NCBI RefSeq assembly: GCF_002261265.1
Contig: NZ_NEVK01000003.1
Location: forward strand, 1-64,000
From: Bordetella genomosp. 7
Lineage (GTDB): Bacteria > Pseudomonadota > Gammaproteobacteria > Burkholderiales > Burkholderiaceae_B
Direction: 5' to 3'
DNA: 64,000 bases
Under the pieces are notes generated by a model. It saw nothing but the letters and a program-made list of their open reading frames with translations, had not been told where the DNA came from and searched no databases. The translations under genes and the position numbers were made by a program. Positions 1 through 8,262 of this stretch are shown here, in pieces; position 1 is the stretch's first letter; every line of letters begins with the position of its first letter.

Positions 1-111
1 AACACCGAACGCCCGCATAGCGCGCTGGGATACTTAACGCCGGAGCAGTTTGCTCAGGCGCATCGACAACAACGGTTTTTAACCCTGGACTCTATGTCGG
101 TGCCGTACTAA
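1..111 (+). CDS. IS3-family transposase, C-terminal end (partial)
   Basis: The window opens inside a reading frame that encodes the last 36 residues of an IS3-type transposase (OrfB, DDE integrase). The ERPHSALGYLTPEQFA stretch is the usual tail of this family, just after the catalytic Glu region. The frame closes with TAA at 109-111. Sixteen bases later comes an end resembling an IS3 terminal repeat. The rest of the element lies outside the window, so its length, its OrfA and whether it is intact cannot be judged. It matters because the flanking gene is truncated exactly here. Confidence 0.8.
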   Translation, partial: NTERPHSALGYLTPEQFAQAHRQQRFLTLDSMSVPY

Positions 112-127
112 GTCTGGGGGCAGGTCA
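1..127 (+). mobile_element. Right end of an IS3-type insertion sequence
   Basis: The transposase tail is followed at 112-127 by GTCTGGGGGCAGGTCA. Read from the outside this begins TGACCTGCCCCCA, the kind of terminal inverted repeat seen in IS3-family elements that start with TGA. Beyond 127 the sequence changes directly into the middle of an MmgE/PrpD-like reading frame. The boundary is therefore inferred at about 127. The left end and the target duplication are outside the window. Confidence 0.65.
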
Positions 128-617
128 TGATCACGTAAAGGTGCAGTGTGATCCCCACGCCGCAAGCCTGCCGCTTTGGTACAGCCGTGAAATCGAATCG
201 GAAATCGAAGCCCAGATGAACGTGCCGTATGCTGTGGCGATGGTCGCCCTTGGGTTCAAGAGCGGCGCCGAGTGGCACGATGATGCTGCGATGAATGATC
301 CTCGCGTGCGGGAATTCATGCAGCGTGTCACCGTGGCGTCGCACCCACACTTCGAAGAGGTGCTAAAAGAAGACTCTCAGGCACGCATAGGCAGCGCTGA
401 GGTTCACGCACGCGGCAAGCGTTTCACGCACGAGCTCCGGTATCGCAAGGGCTCTCCCGCTACCGACGCATCGCGAATGACGGACGACGAGCTGACCGAT
501 AAGTTCCACCACTGCGCCTCACGGGTGTTGTCGGAAGAGCGCGCTCGCCGAGTTGCGGACACGGTCTGGAACCTTGAAAAGCTCCAGGATCTAACCGGGC
601 TTGCGCAAATCTGGTGA
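128..617 (+). pseudogene. MmgE/PrpD family protein, 5'-truncated by the IS
   Basis: About 160 codons of the C-terminal part of an MmgE/PrpD (2-methylcitrate dehydratase-like) protein, read in the frame of 141-617. Family features include the ending with KGSPATDASRMTDDELTDKF and a helical tail. Full family members are about 450 residues, so roughly two thirds is missing. The frame reads upstream through GTG at 141 to the insertion-sequence boundary with no plausible start or ribosome binding site. I read it as a gene interrupted by the insertion. The native substrate cannot be told from the remnant. An in-frame GTG at 141 could be called as a start, but the product would lack the fold core. 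Confidence 0.7.
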
Positions 618-1093
618 TCTGTTGCTGGCCGGTGCAATCAGACGTCGGCTGGCCAGCCCTGTTCTTGCCTTGGCGTGAACCACGATAAACGTTTCCAGGA
701 CCTTGGCCAACGCCTGGGCTTCGTGGAACCCGACCCGCAGGCAACAACTTTCCGAAGATGTAAACATTGCCGAGTGCGCCAAGGCGCCGGGCGGCATGGT
801 GGCATCATGGCAGCCACCGTACACTGCGGCAGTGTGCCCGTAACGCGGTAAGACGGAATTGCCTGGATTTCGGGTGTAGGCAGACGTGGTTTGCCTTGGG
901 CCGTCCTGGCCGAGGCTCTGGGGAAAGCCGGCCACCGGATGCCGGCCACCGGGTCTGCCGGCCGCCGCGTCTGCCGGCCACCGGATAGGCCGGGGCCGCT
1001 TGCTGGTCCGCGCATGCCTCGCTCGGGGGCCGAGGGGCTCGCGCCGGGCCGGCGGCGAGAGGCAGGGACGTACCGGGTACGCCCTTTGCCTGC
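618..1093. other. Non-coding tract with a short tandem repeat
   Basis: This 476-bp stretch has no convincing gene on either strand. At about 928-986 there are four near-copies of a unit built on GCCGGCC(A/G)CCG, spaced 14-16 bp apart. A minus-strand frame at 630-790 has a faintly protein-like ending (ALAKVLETFIVVHAKARTG), perhaps the remains of a regulator, but I cannot assign it. The tract may be scar sequence left by rearrangement next to the insertion. Confidence 0.5.
928..986. repeat. Imperfect tandem repeat, four copies of a GCCGGCC-CCG unit
   Basis: Four consecutive copies of GCCGGCCACCGG or a one- to two-base variant (GCCGGCCGCCGC in the third copy), separated by one to three bases. 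Each unit is partly self-complementary (GCCGGC), so the array can also fold. No reading frame explains it. Confidence 0.6.
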
Positions 1094-1372
1094 TTATTTC
1101 AGGTGGGCGTTGACCAGTTTGGTCAGTTCGAACATCGTGACTTGATCTTTGCCGAAGATCGGACGCAGCTTGGCGTCGGCATTGATGTTGCGCTTGTTGC
1201 TGGCATCTTGCAGGTTGTGCTTTTTAATGTATTCCCAGATCTTTTTGGTGACCTCGGTACGCGGCACGGCGTCCGAACCGATGACGGCAGCCAGCTCGGC
1301 GCTGGGGGTCAGGGGCTTCATGAATGCGGCGTTCGGCTTGCGGGCGGTCGCGGGTTTGGAGGTTGTAGCCAT
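1094..1372 (-). CDS. SWIB/MDM2 domain-containing protein
   Basis: A 92-residue basic protein made of a short Ala/Lys/Pro-rich N-terminus and one SWIB/MDM2 domain (about residues 18-92). Recognisable elements are KPLTPSAELAAVIG, the helix with KKIWEYIKKHNLQD, and the tail with LRPIFGKDQVTMFELTKLV. Stand-alone bacterial SWIB proteins occur in chlamydiae and many betaproteobacteria. A chromatin or topoisomerase partner is proposed for some, but the role here is unknown. I chose the ATG at 1372 because GAGAAGGAGCG lies just upstream. An open frame continues upstream to 1471 but lacks family similarity. The gene is monocistronic and diverges from the M20 hydrolase. Confidence 0.85.
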   Translation of the reverse strand: MATTSKPATARKPNAAFMKPLTPSAELAAVIGSDAVPRTEVTKKIWEYIKKHNLQDASNKRNINADAKLRPIFGKDQVTMFELTKLVNAHLK

Positions 1373-1518
1373 AATGCGGCGCTCCTTCTCTGGCTGTTGG
1401 AAAAATTGTCCTGCGGGCGGAGCATAACTTGTCTCCCCCGCAAAGACAAAGGCATTTATGCTCTGTAGCAACTAAAATGGGGACTTCATTGCCCCCTTAC
1501 CAAGGTGTGTAACGGCAC

Positions 1519-2712
1519 ATGTACGCGAGATCTGCGCTTGAGTCCATCCGGCTCTTTCATGACGAATTGACGGCCCTGCGCCGCGACCTGCATGCGCATC
1601 CCGAACTCGGTTTCGAAGAGGTGCGCACCTCCGGCATTGTGGCTGGGGCGCTTGAGGCGTTGGGCATCGAAGTGCACCGCGGCATCGGTAAAACCGGTGT
1701 GGTGGGCGTGATTAGGGGCCGTGGGCGCGACAGCGGCCGCATGATAGGCCTGCGCGCGGACATGGACGCGCTGCCCATGACTGAAGACAACGACTTTGTA
1801 CACAAGTCGAGCAAACCCGGTCTGATGCATGGCTGCGGACATGACGGCCACACTGCCATTTTGATCGGCGCGGCGCGCTATCTGGCGCAGACCCGCAATT
1901 TTGACGGCACGGCCGTGCTGATTTTCCAGCCTGCCGAAGAGGGCCGTGGCGGCGCGAAAGCCATGATGGAAGACGGGTTGTTCGACACGTTTCCGTGCGA
2001 CGCCATCTACGCGCTGCACAACTGGCCGGGCCTGAAGCCCGGCACGATAGGCATCAACCCTGGGCCCATGATGGCCGCGGCCGACCGTTTCGAGATCTCG
2101 ATCGTGGGGCGTGGCGGCCATGGCGCGCACCCGTACCAGACGATCGACCCGGTCACTATCGCGGGCCACGTTATCACGGCGTTGCAGACGATTGTGTCGC
2201 GCAATGTGAATCCGCTGGATTCGGCGGTGCTGTCCATCGGATCACTGCAGGCTGGCCACCCTGGCGCCATGAGCGTGATTCCCCGCGAAGCCAAGCTTGT
2301 CGGCACGGTGCGTACGTTCCGCAAGTCGGTGCAGGAAATGGTGGAGACGCGCATGCGCGAGCTGGTGGGCGCGATCGCAGGCGGCTTCGGTGCGACGGCC
2401 GAGATCATCTACGAGCGTATTTATCCGGCCACCCTGAACACGCCTCAGCACGCCAACCTGGTGGCCGATATCGCGACGGACCTTGTCGGCAAAGAGAACG
2501 TGGTGCGCGACCTGGTGCCTTCAATGGGCTCGGAAGACTTTTCTTTTATGCTGCAGGCCAAGCAGGGCGCGTATTTCCGCCTGGGCCAGGGCGGCGCCGA
2601 ATCGGGCTGCGTGTTGCATAATTCGCGATTCGATTTCAATGATGCCGTGATTCCGCTGGGCAGTGCGATGTTCTGCGCGCTGGCCGAGCGCGGCATGCCT
2701 CTGGCAGAGTAA
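1519..2712 (+). CDS. M20 family amidohydrolase (aminoacylase/hippurate-hydrolase-like)
   Basis: A 397-residue zinc-dependent M20D peptidase-family enzyme of the hippurate hydrolase / N-acyl amino acid hydrolase type, expected to cleave an amide bond of N-acylated amino acids in the cytoplasm. Metal-site motifs are visible: [14 protein letters not shown] near residues 21-35, HGCGHDGH at 104-111 (Cys106, His108), and Glu140-Glu141 in [10 protein letters not shown] dimerisation domain follows. Length is normal. The stop lies 19 bp before pyrC, so the two may be co-transcribed, though no functional link is obvious. A second paralogue of similar length sits at 40580-41788. The exact acyl substrate is unknown. 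Confidence 0.88.
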   Translation: MYARSALESIRLFHDELTALRRDLHAHPELGFEEVRTSGIVAGALEALGIEVHRGIGKTGVVGVIRGRGRDSGRMIGLRADMDALPMTEDNDFVHKSSKPGLMHGCGHDGHTAILIGAARYLAQTRNFDGTAVLIFQPAEEGRGGAKAMMEDGLFDTFPCDAIYALHNWPGLKPGTIGINPGPMMAAADRFEISIVGRGGHGAHPYQTIDPVTIAGHVITALQTIVSRNVNPLDSAVLSIGSLQAGHPGAMSVIPREAKLVGTVRTFRKSVQEMVETRMRELVGAIAGGFGATAEIIYERIYPATLNTPQHANLVADIATDLVGKENVVRDLVPSMGSEDFSFMLQAKQGAYFRLGQGGAESGCVLHNSRFDFNDAVIPLGSAMFCALAERGMPLAE

Positions 2713-2731
2713 CCGCCCTTGTGGCTTGTCC

Positions 2732-3790
2732 ATGTCTACCCAAACCCTTACCCAGCTTACGATTACCCGCCCCGACGACTGGCACCTGCACCTGCGTGAT
2801 GGCACGGCGCTGCAGGCAGTGGTGGGCGACACGGCACGGCAGTTTGCCCGCGCCATCATCATGCCGAACCTGCGGCCGCCGGTGACGACGACCGGACAGG
2901 CGCTGGCCTATCGTGAACGCATCGAGGCCGCGCTGCAAAGGCACGACGGGGCCCGGCCGTTTACGCCCCTGATGACGCTGTACCTGACTGACAACACCCC
3001 GGCAGAAGAGGTCGTGCGCGCGCATGAGTCGGGCCAGGTGTATGCGGTAAAGCTCTATCCCGCGGGCGCCACCACGAATTCCGACGCGGGGGTCACCGAC
3101 CTGCTGGGCAAGTGCGGCCAGGCCCTGCAGGCGCTTGAGCGCTGCGGCATGCCGTTGCTGGTGCACGGCGAGGTGACCGACCCAGGCATCGATGTGTTCG
3201 ACCGCGAGGCAGTGTTCATCGAGCGGGTGATGCAACCGCTGCGGCGCGCCTATCCAGGCCTGAAGGTCGTGTTCGAGCACATCACCACCAAAGAAGGCGC
3301 AGAGTATGTGCGCGACGCCGAAGGCCCCATCGGCGCGACGATTACGCCGCAGCACCTGCTGTATAACCGCAATGCGATCTTCCAGGGCGGGGTGCGCCCG
3401 CACTGGTACTGCTTGCCCATCCTCAAGCGAGAAGTGCATCGCCAGGCGCTGCTCGAGGCTGCCACGAGCGGCAATCCGCGCTTCTTCCTGGGCACCGACA
3501 GCGCGCCCCATGCGCGTGGCCTGAAAGAGCACGCCTGCGGTTGCGCGGGCTGCTATACGGCGTTGCACGCCATGGAGCTGTATGCCACCGCGTTCGAGCG
3601 GGTGGGGCGGCTGGACCGGCTTGAGGCTTTCGCCAGCTTTCACGGAGCCGATTTTTATGGCCTGCCGCGCAACACCGACACGCTGACGCTGCGGCGTGAA
3701 ACGTACGAGGTGCCGGCCGAGGTGCCGTTCGGCGATACGTCGCTGGTGCCGCTGGCGGCGGGCGAATCGCTGGAGTGGCGCGTGGCCTAG
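2732..3790 (+). CDS. pyrC: Dihydroorotase
   Basis: A 352-residue class II dihydroorotase, third step of pyrimidine synthesis, interconverting N-carbamoyl-L-aspartate and dihydroorotate. Evidence includes the N-terminal zinc motif [10 protein letters not shown] (His18, His20), [14 protein letters not shown], the segment [18 protein letters not shown] that supplies the carboxylated lysine, LLVHGEV, and the later histidines in [14 protein letters not shown] and FLGTDSAPH. The start at ATG 2732 gives the usual family length. An upstream extension to 2663 would overlap the M20 gene and adds no family similarity. The closest neighbour upstream is the M20 hydrolase. Confidence 0.95.
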   Translation: MSTQTLTQLTITRPDDWHLHLRDGTALQAVVGDTARQFARAIIMPNLRPPVTTTGQALAYRERIEAALQRHDGARPFTPLMTLYLTDNTPAEEVVRAHESGQVYAVKLYPAGATTNSDAGVTDLLGKCGQALQALERCGMPLLVHGEVTDPGIDVFDREAVFIERVMQPLRRAYPGLKVVFEHITTKEGAEYVRDAEGPIGATITPQHLLYNRNAIFQGGVRPHWYCLPILKREVHRQALLEAATSGNPRFFLGTDSAPHARGLKEHACGCAGCYTALHAMELYATAFERVGRLDRLEAFASFHGADFYGLPRNTDTLTLRRETYEVPAEVPFGDTSLVPLAAGESLEWRVA

Positions 3791-3814
3791 GCGCCCCGGC
3801 GCGCATCCTGCAGA

Positions 3815-3840
3815 GCGGGCGGGCTGCCCGCCCCGCGTTC
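3815..3840. terminator. GC-rich hairpin between convergent pyrC and ABC-F genes
   Basis: GCGGGCGGG and a complementary CCCGCCCCGC segment (3815-3836) can pair into a short-looped hairpin with one bulge. On the plus strand it is followed by GTTCTT. It lies in the 66-bp gap between two convergent genes, so it may end transcription from both sides. The U-tract is weak. Confidence 0.45.
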
Positions 3841-3856
3841 TTGCGCCTTGCCGGCT

Positions 3857-5674
3857 TCAGTTGTCGGCGCGCCGGGCCTCGAGCAGTTCCCAGCGTTCGA
3901 ACTTTTGTTCCAGTTCGGCTTGCAGCTTTGCAAGCTCTTTATTGATGCGTTCGATTTCGTCGGGCGCATCGCGATACAGGGTGCCGTCGGCCAACTGGTT
4001 GGTCAAGGCTGCTTGCCGCGCCTCGATGTCGGCGATGGCATCGGGCAGGTTATCGAGCTCGCGCAGTTCCCAGGCACTGAGCCGCGCCGGACGTGATGGC
4101 CGGCTTCGCGCGGCCGCTTGCGGCACGGCCGGCTCAACGGCTTGCGCACGCGCGGGCTTGCTGGCGGCCACGGGGGCAGGGCGCTGGGCTACCCATTCGT
4201 CGTATCCGCCAACGTAGTCGCGCCATGTTCCCTCGCCCTCGCTGGCAATGGTCTGGGTGACGACGTTATTCAGGAACGCGCGATCGTGGCTGACGAGCAA
4301 GACCGTGCCTGCGTATTCCTGCAGCAATTCTTCAAGCAGTTCGAGCGTTTCGATGTCGAGGTCGTTGGTGGGTTCGTCGAGCACGAGCACGTTGGCCGGC
4401 CGCGCGAACAGGCGAGCCAGCAGCAGCCGTGCGCGCTCGCCGCCCGACAGGCTGCGCACCGGCGAACCCGCGCGCGCGGGCGAGAACAGGAAATCGCCCA
4501 GGTAGCTCATCACGTGCTTGCGCGCCCCGCCGATCTCGACCCATTCGCTGCCGGGGCTGATCACGTCCGCCAGCGTGGCGTCTTCATCGAGTTGTGCCCG
4601 CATCTGGTCGAAGTACGCCACGGCGACATTGCTGCCCAGGCGCGTCGAGCCGCTGTCGGGCGCGAGCTCGCCAAGGATGAGCTTGAGCAGTGTGGTTTTG
4701 CCTGCGCCGTTGGGGCCCACAATGCCGATGCGGTCGCCCCGCAGGATGGTGGTGCTGTAGTCCCGCACGACGATCTTGTCGCCAAACGCCTTGCTGACGT
4801 TTTCCAGCTCGGCCACCAGCTTGCCCGACCGTTGTCCTTCGGCCAACGCCAGGCTTACATTGCCCAGGCGTTCGCGGCGATTGGCGCGTTCCACGCGCAG
4901 CTGCTCCAGCCGGCGTACCCGGCCCTCGTTTCGGGTACGGCGTGCTTCGATGCCCTTGCGGATCCAGACTTCTTCCTGCGCCAGCAGCTTGTCGAACCGT
5001 TCTTGTTCGAGGCGCTCGGATTCCAGCCATTGCGCCTTGCGTTCTTGCCATTGCGAGAAATTGCCCGGAAAGCTGAGCAGGCGGCCGCGGTCGAGTTCGA
5101 CGATGCGCGTGGCCACGGCATCGAGAAAGCGCCGGTCGTGCGTGATGATGACCGCCGCGCCTTTCCAGCCGCGCAACAGGTCTTCAAGCCATGCGATGCC
5201 GTCGAAATCGAGGTGATTGGTGGGTTCGTCCAGCAGCAGCAGGTCGGGTTCATCGACGAGCGCCCGCGCCAGCGCGACGCGCTTTCGCATGCCGCCCGAA
5301 AGGCCCGCCACCGGCGAGTCGGCGGGCAGGCCCAGGCGTTCCAGTGCGGCGCGCACTCGGGCCGGACGCTGCCAATCTTCGAGATCGTCCGCGGCGCCAT
5401 GCACGACGTCGAACACCGAGAGCGCATCGTCCAGCACGGGCTCTTGTTCGACTGTTGCCACGCGCAGCCCGGACAAGCGCGCGATCTCGCCGTCATCGGG
5501 CTGGCTGCGGCCGTCGAGCAAGCGCAGCAATGACGATTTGCCGGCGCCGTTGCGGCCGATGAGGCCGATGCGCTCGCCCGCCTGGATGGTGAAGTCGGCC
5601 TGCGCCAACAGGGCGTGATGGCCATAGGCGAGCTGCACGCCGGCCAGGGTAATGAGAGGAGGTGCCGTAGCCAT
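3857..5674 (-). CDS. ABC-F family ATP-binding protein (Uup-like)
   Basis: A 605-residue soluble protein with two ABC ATPase domains and no membrane segments. Walker A motifs are GRNGAGKSSLL and GPNGAGKTTLL. The signatures are LSGGMRKRVALARAL and LSGGERARLLLARL, and both Walker B motifs end LLLDEPTNHLD / LVLDEPTNDLD. A charged helical C-terminal region after about residue 530 (ending KLQAELEQKFERWELLEARR) is typical of Uup, which acts on ribosomes or DNA-repair intermediates. The inter-domain linker carries many Arg residues, as in ABC-F proteins that contact the ribosome. Translation starts at ATG 5674. Length and domain order are normal. Which ABC-F subfamily it belongs to is inferred from the C-terminal coiled coil. 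Confidence 0.9.
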   Translation of the reverse strand: MATAPPLITLAGVQLAYGHHALLAQADFTIQAGERIGLIGRNGAGKSSLLRLLDGRSQPDDGEIARLSGLRVATVEQEPVLDDALSVFDVVHGAADDLEDWQRPARVRAALERLGLPADSPVAGLSGGMRKRVALARALVDEPDLLLLDEPTNHLDFDGIAWLEDLLRGWKGAAVIITHDRRFLDAVATRIVELDRGRLLSFPGNFSQWQERKAQWLESERLEQERFDKLLAQEEVWIRKGIEARRTRNEGRVRRLEQLRVERANRRERLGNVSLALAEGQRSGKLVAELENVSKAFGDKIVVRDYSTTILRGDRIGIVGPNGAGKTTLLKLILGELAPDSGSTRLGSNVAVAYFDQMRAQLDEDATLADVISPGSEWVEIGGARKHVMSYLGDFLFSPARAGSPVRSLSGGERARLLLARLFARPANVLVLDEPTNDLDIETLELLEELLQEYAGTVLLVSHDRAFLNNVVTQTIASEGEGTWRDYVGGYDEWVAQRPAPVAASKPARAQAVEPAVPQAAARSRPSRPARLSAWELRELDNLPDAIADIEARQAALTNQLADGTLYRDAPDEIERINKELAKLQAELEQKFERWELLEARRADN

Positions 5675-5744
5675 GAATGGAAAACTGCCAGATGCGATAC
5701 AGCCGCTATTGTCGCAGGAAGCCCGGGCGGCGCGCCGGCTGTAC

Positions 5745-5750
5745 TAAAAT
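5745..5750 (+). promoter_or_regulatory. Likely -10 box of rnpB
   Basis: TAAAAT at 5745-5750 lies nine bases before the first base of the RNase P RNA, the distance expected for a sigma-70 -10 element. No good -35 hexamer is seen 16-18 bp upstream in the GC-rich tract. Confidence 0.45.
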
Positions 5751-5758
5751 GGCCAGGC

Positions 5759-6168
5759 AAGACAGGTCGGGCAATCGCGGCGGATGCGAATCCGTCGAGG
5801 AAGGTCCGGACTCCACAGAGCGGGGTAACGGTTAACGGCCGTCCGGTTGCGCGGCAGTTTGCTGCCGCCGCAACCGAGGAATAGGGCCACAGAGACGAGT
5901 CTGCGGGGCGGGCGCGCCTGGCGCGCACCGGCACGGCCATCTCCGTGCCGCGCCATCCGGAAACGGGTGGCGGCATCGCAGGGTGAAACGCGGCAACCTC
6001 TACCCGGAGCAACACCAAATAGGCATGCGCGGGCCCCTCGGGGCCTGAAGGGCGGCTCGTCCAAGCATGCGGGTAGGTGGCTACAGCGGTCCAGCAATGG
6101 CCCGCGCAGAGGAATGATTGCCCGCCGGGGCGACCCGGCGTACAGAATCCGGCCTATAGACCTGTCTT
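5759..6168 (+). ncRNA. rnpB: RNase P RNA (M1 RNA), bacterial type A
   Basis: About 410 nt of the catalytic RNA of RNase P, which matures tRNA 5' ends. The 5' end AAGACAGGTC pairs with the 3' end GACCTGTCTT, forming P1. The conserved core is present: GAGGAAGGTCCGGACTCC near 5797-5815, GAATAGGGCCACAGAGACGA, GGGTGAAACGCGGCAACCTC with the P4 strand, and GATTGCCCGCCGGGGCGACC near the 3' end with ACAGAATCCGGC. The order and length fit the type A structure of betaproteobacteria. It lies between the divergent ABC-F gene and the dcw cluster. Ends are placed by P1 pairing. Confidence 0.95.
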
Positions 6169-6193
6169 GCTCCTGAATCCGAGCCGCATGGGC

Positions 6194-6220
6194 CGTTCCG
6201 CCCGAGGCAAGAGCGGAACG
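6194..6220 (+). other. Small hairpin downstream of rnpB
   Basis: CGTTCCGC (6194-6201) and GCGGAACG (6213-6220) form an 8-bp stem with an 11-nt loop, about 25 nt after the mature RNase P RNA end. No U-tract follows, so it is more likely part of a 3' trailer or a small RNA than a terminator itself. Confidence 0.4.
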
Positions 6221-6281
6221 TAAGGCATTGAAAGGACGCCTGCGCGGCGACTTCTGAAGAAGGACTTTTAGTTGTTACTGC

Positions 6282-6308
6282 AACCCCCTGATTTATCAGG
6301 GGGTTTTT
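6282..6308 (+). terminator. Intrinsic terminator
   Basis: AACCCCCTG and CAGGGGGTT form a 9-bp stem around ATTTAT, followed by TTT. It is a classical rho-independent terminator. It sits upstream of the mraZ promoter and 114-140 nt downstream of rnpB, so it most simply ends the rnpB transcript and insulates the dcw cluster. Confidence 0.88.
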
Positions 6309-6372
6309 GCTTTGCAAATTTGGCGAATTGCTCTAAGTCCTTGTTGTGATTGAAAAAATTGCAACCGTGCGC

Positions 6373-6401
6373 TTGACCCCGATTGCCCATTCCCGTAGAG
6401 T
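6373..6401 (+). promoter_or_regulatory. Sigma-70 promoter of the dcw cluster (PmraZ)
   Basis: TTGACC at 6373-6378 and TAGAGT at 6396-6401 are separated by exactly 17 bp, matching the -35/-10 layout of a housekeeping promoter. The predicted start lies at about 6408, inside the repeat array bound by MraZ in other bacteria. It probably drives the whole mraZ-to-ftsZ run. Confidence 0.65.
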
Positions 6402-6444
6402 GGGAAAAAGTAGGAATTTGTGCAATTAAGTGGGGTGAAAGTGG
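6401..6444 (+). promoter_or_regulatory. MraZ operator: 10-bp phased TGGG-type repeats
   Basis: Starting at 6401, 6411, 6431 and 6441 the sequence reads TGGG, TAGG, TGGG and GTGG, with a degenerate TGCA at 6421. This is a direct-repeat array with a strict 10-bp period. MraZ is known in E. coli to repress its own operon by binding TGGGN repeats spaced by five bases. Here the array begins in the -10 box and runs up to the GTG start of mraZ. Confidence 0.7.
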
Positions 6445-6872
6445 TGTTTCAGGGAAGCAGCGCGCTGACGCTCGATGCCAAGGGACGGATCTCGATTCCG
6501 ACCCGGCATCGTGACGCGCTGATGGCGCAGGCCGAAGGCCGGCTGACCCTGACCCGCCATCCCGATGGCTGCCTGTTGGTGTATCCGCGGCAAGAGTGGG
6601 AAAAGAAGCGCGAGCAGATTGCCGCGTTCCCCATGTCTGCCCGCGCGCTCCAGCGGCTGCTGCTGGGTAACGCCCAGGACGTCGAGATCGACGGCTCTGG
6701 CCGCGTGCTCATCGCGCCTGAACTGCGCAACGCTTCCGGTATGACGCGCGATGTGATGCTGCTCGGCATGGGCGGCCACTTCGAGCTCTGGGATGCCGCT
6801 TCCCTGGCCCGCCGCGAGGCGGAAGATTTAGCTCAGGGGATGCCGGACGTGTTGAACCAGTTTTCGTTCTGA
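6444..6872 (+). CDS. mraZ: Transcriptional regulator MraZ
   Basis: A 142-residue DNA-binding protein of two tandem SpoVT-AbrB-like domains, the first gene of the dcw cluster and its repressor. Each half carries the DxxxR signature: DAKGRISIP near residue 10 and [10 protein letters not shown] in the second half. I chose GTG 6444, which gives a product beginning [10 protein letters not shown] that aligns with family N-termini (MFRGA...). An earlier GTG at 6420 would add eight unrelated residues and place translation start inside the operator. The gene is followed eight bp later by rsmH. Autoregulation through the repeats just upstream is expected. Confidence 0.93.
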   Translation: MFQGSSALTLDAKGRISIPTRHRDALMAQAEGRLTLTRHPDGCLLVYPRQEWEKKREQIAAFPMSARALQRLLLGNAQDVEIDGSGRVLIAPELRNASGMTRDVMLLGMGGHFELWDAASLARREAEDLAQGMPDVLNQFSF

Positions 6873-6880
6873 AACCGAGT

Positions 6881-7972
6881 ATGGAATTCGAGCATCGGCC
6901 CGTGCTGCTGGAGCCGACGGTGGACGCGTTGCTGCTGGCCGATTTCGGCGGCAAGGGCGCGTCACGGTCGGTTGCCCGGCAGGGTGGCGCACAGGCCGAT
7001 GCCAGGCAGCAGCACGGGGTGTTCGTCGACGGCACCTTCGGGCGGGGTGGTCACAGCCGCGAGCTATTGCGCCGGCTGGGCCCGCAGGCCCGGCTGGTGG
7101 TGTTCGACAAAGACCCGCAGGCAATCGCCGTGGCCACCAGTCTGGCCGCGAGCGATGCCCGGGTAGAGGTGGTGCATGGCGGTTTTGCCACCATGCGCGA
7201 CGCCTTGGCCGCGCGAGGCATCGACGCGATCGATGGCGTGATGCTGGACCTGGGGGTGTCTTCTCCCCAGCTGGATGATGCCGAGCGTGGTTTTTCGTTT
7301 ATGCGCGAAGGGCCGCTCGACATGCGGATGGATACGACCCGCGGCCCTACGGTGGCGGATTGGCTGGCGCAAGCCAGCGTGGATGAAATGCGGGAGGTCA
7401 TAGCGGATTATGGCGAAGAACGGTTTGCTTTTCAGGTTGCAAAGGCGATTGCTGCTCGCCGCGCAACACGGCCGCTGCGCACCACGCTCGAGCTTGCCGA
7501 GTGCGTCGCCAGCGCCGTCCGCACGCGCGAAAAGGGGCAGCATCCGGCCACACGCACCTTTCAGGCTTTACGGATTTACATCAATCGGGAACTCGAAGAG
7601 CTCTCGCGCGCCCTCGCGTCAGCTCTAGAGCTGCTTGCCCCGGGGGGGAGGTTGGCAGTGATCAGTTTTCATTCGCTTGAAGACCGCATGGTCAAGCAGT
7701 GCATCGCGGCGGCGGCCAGGCCGGCTGCCGCGCATGCGCGCCTGCCCTTGCGCGAAAGCGAACTGCCGCAACCCCTGGTGCGTTCCCTGGGTCGAGTCCT
7801 GGCCGACGAGCAAGAGGTGGCCGCCAACGCGCGTGCGCGCTCGGCGGTGTTGCGCGTGGCTGAGCGCACGGACACGCCTCTGGACACGGCAGGCGCCGAG
7901 GCCCTGGTGCCGGCGATGCGCGTGCCGGGCGAGGCCGCGCCCGCGCGCCGCACCAAACGGAGGCCGCACTGA
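6881..7972 (+). CDS. rsmH: 16S rRNA (cytosine-1402-N4)-methyltransferase
   Basis: A 363-residue S-adenosylmethionine-dependent methyltransferase (formerly MraW) that modifies C1402 in the ribosomal P site. SAM-binding motif [10 protein letters not shown] is present, then [52 protein letters not shown] and [10 protein letters not shown]. Compared with the usual N-terminus, about 20 extra residues (rich in Gly, Ala, Gln, about 26-46) separate the opening strand from the SAM loop. The last codon overlaps the ftsL start (TGATG), so the genes are translationally coupled. Confidence 0.95.
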   Translation: MEFEHRPVLLEPTVDALLLADFGGKGASRSVARQGGAQADARQQHGVFVDGTFGRGGHSRELLRRLGPQARLVVFDKDPQAIAVATSLAASDARVEVVHGGFATMRDALAARGIDAIDGVMLDLGVSSPQLDDAERGFSFMREGPLDMRMDTTRGPTVADWLAQASVDEMREVIADYGEERFAFQVAKAIAARRATRPLRTTLELAECVASAVRTREKGQHPATRTFQALRIYINRELEELSRALASALELLAPGGRLAVISFHSLEDRMVKQCIAAAARPAAAHARLPLRESELPQPLVRSLGRVLADEQEVAANARARSAVLRVAERTDTPLDTAGAEALVPAMRVPGEAAPARRTKRRPH

Positions 7973-8262
7973 TGGCACGCGCCTCCTTGTTCCTGGCCGT
8001 ATTGTTGATGCTGTCGGCGATATCGCTGGTGACGAGCCGTTATCAGTCGCGCCAGTTATTTATAGAGCTGGATCGCAGCCACGCGCAGGCGCGCAGCCTG
8101 GATGTGGACTGGCGCCGCCTGCAACTGGAACGGGCCGAGCTCGCGCGCAATGCCCGGGTCGACCGCGCCGCGCGCGAAGACCTGAAAATGATCCCCATCG
8201 TGCCCGACCGCACGATCTACCTTAATCAGCCGGTCGTTCCGGCCGCGGGAGGCACGCAATGA
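7972..8262 (+). CDS. ftsL: Cell division protein FtsL
   Basis: A 96-residue single-pass protein with a short cytoplasmic N-terminus, one membrane segment (about residues 4-22) and a periplasmic coiled coil rich in Leu, Arg and Glu. FtsL links FtsB and FtsQ to FtsW-FtsI at the septum. Identity rests on position between rsmH and ftsI, size and topology, with features such as SRYQSRQLFIELDRSHAQAR near residues 23-42. It overlaps both neighbours by one or four bases. Confidence 0.9.
   Translation: MARASLFLAVLLMLSAISLVTSRYQSRQLFIELDRSHAQARSLDVDWRRLQLERAELARNARVDRAAREDLKMIPIVPDRTIYLNQPVVPAAGGTQ

Noticed and set aside
591-935. Possible remnant of a regulator on the minus strand
   Set aside because: Only a short stretch looks protein-like, with no start, domain or consistent frame.
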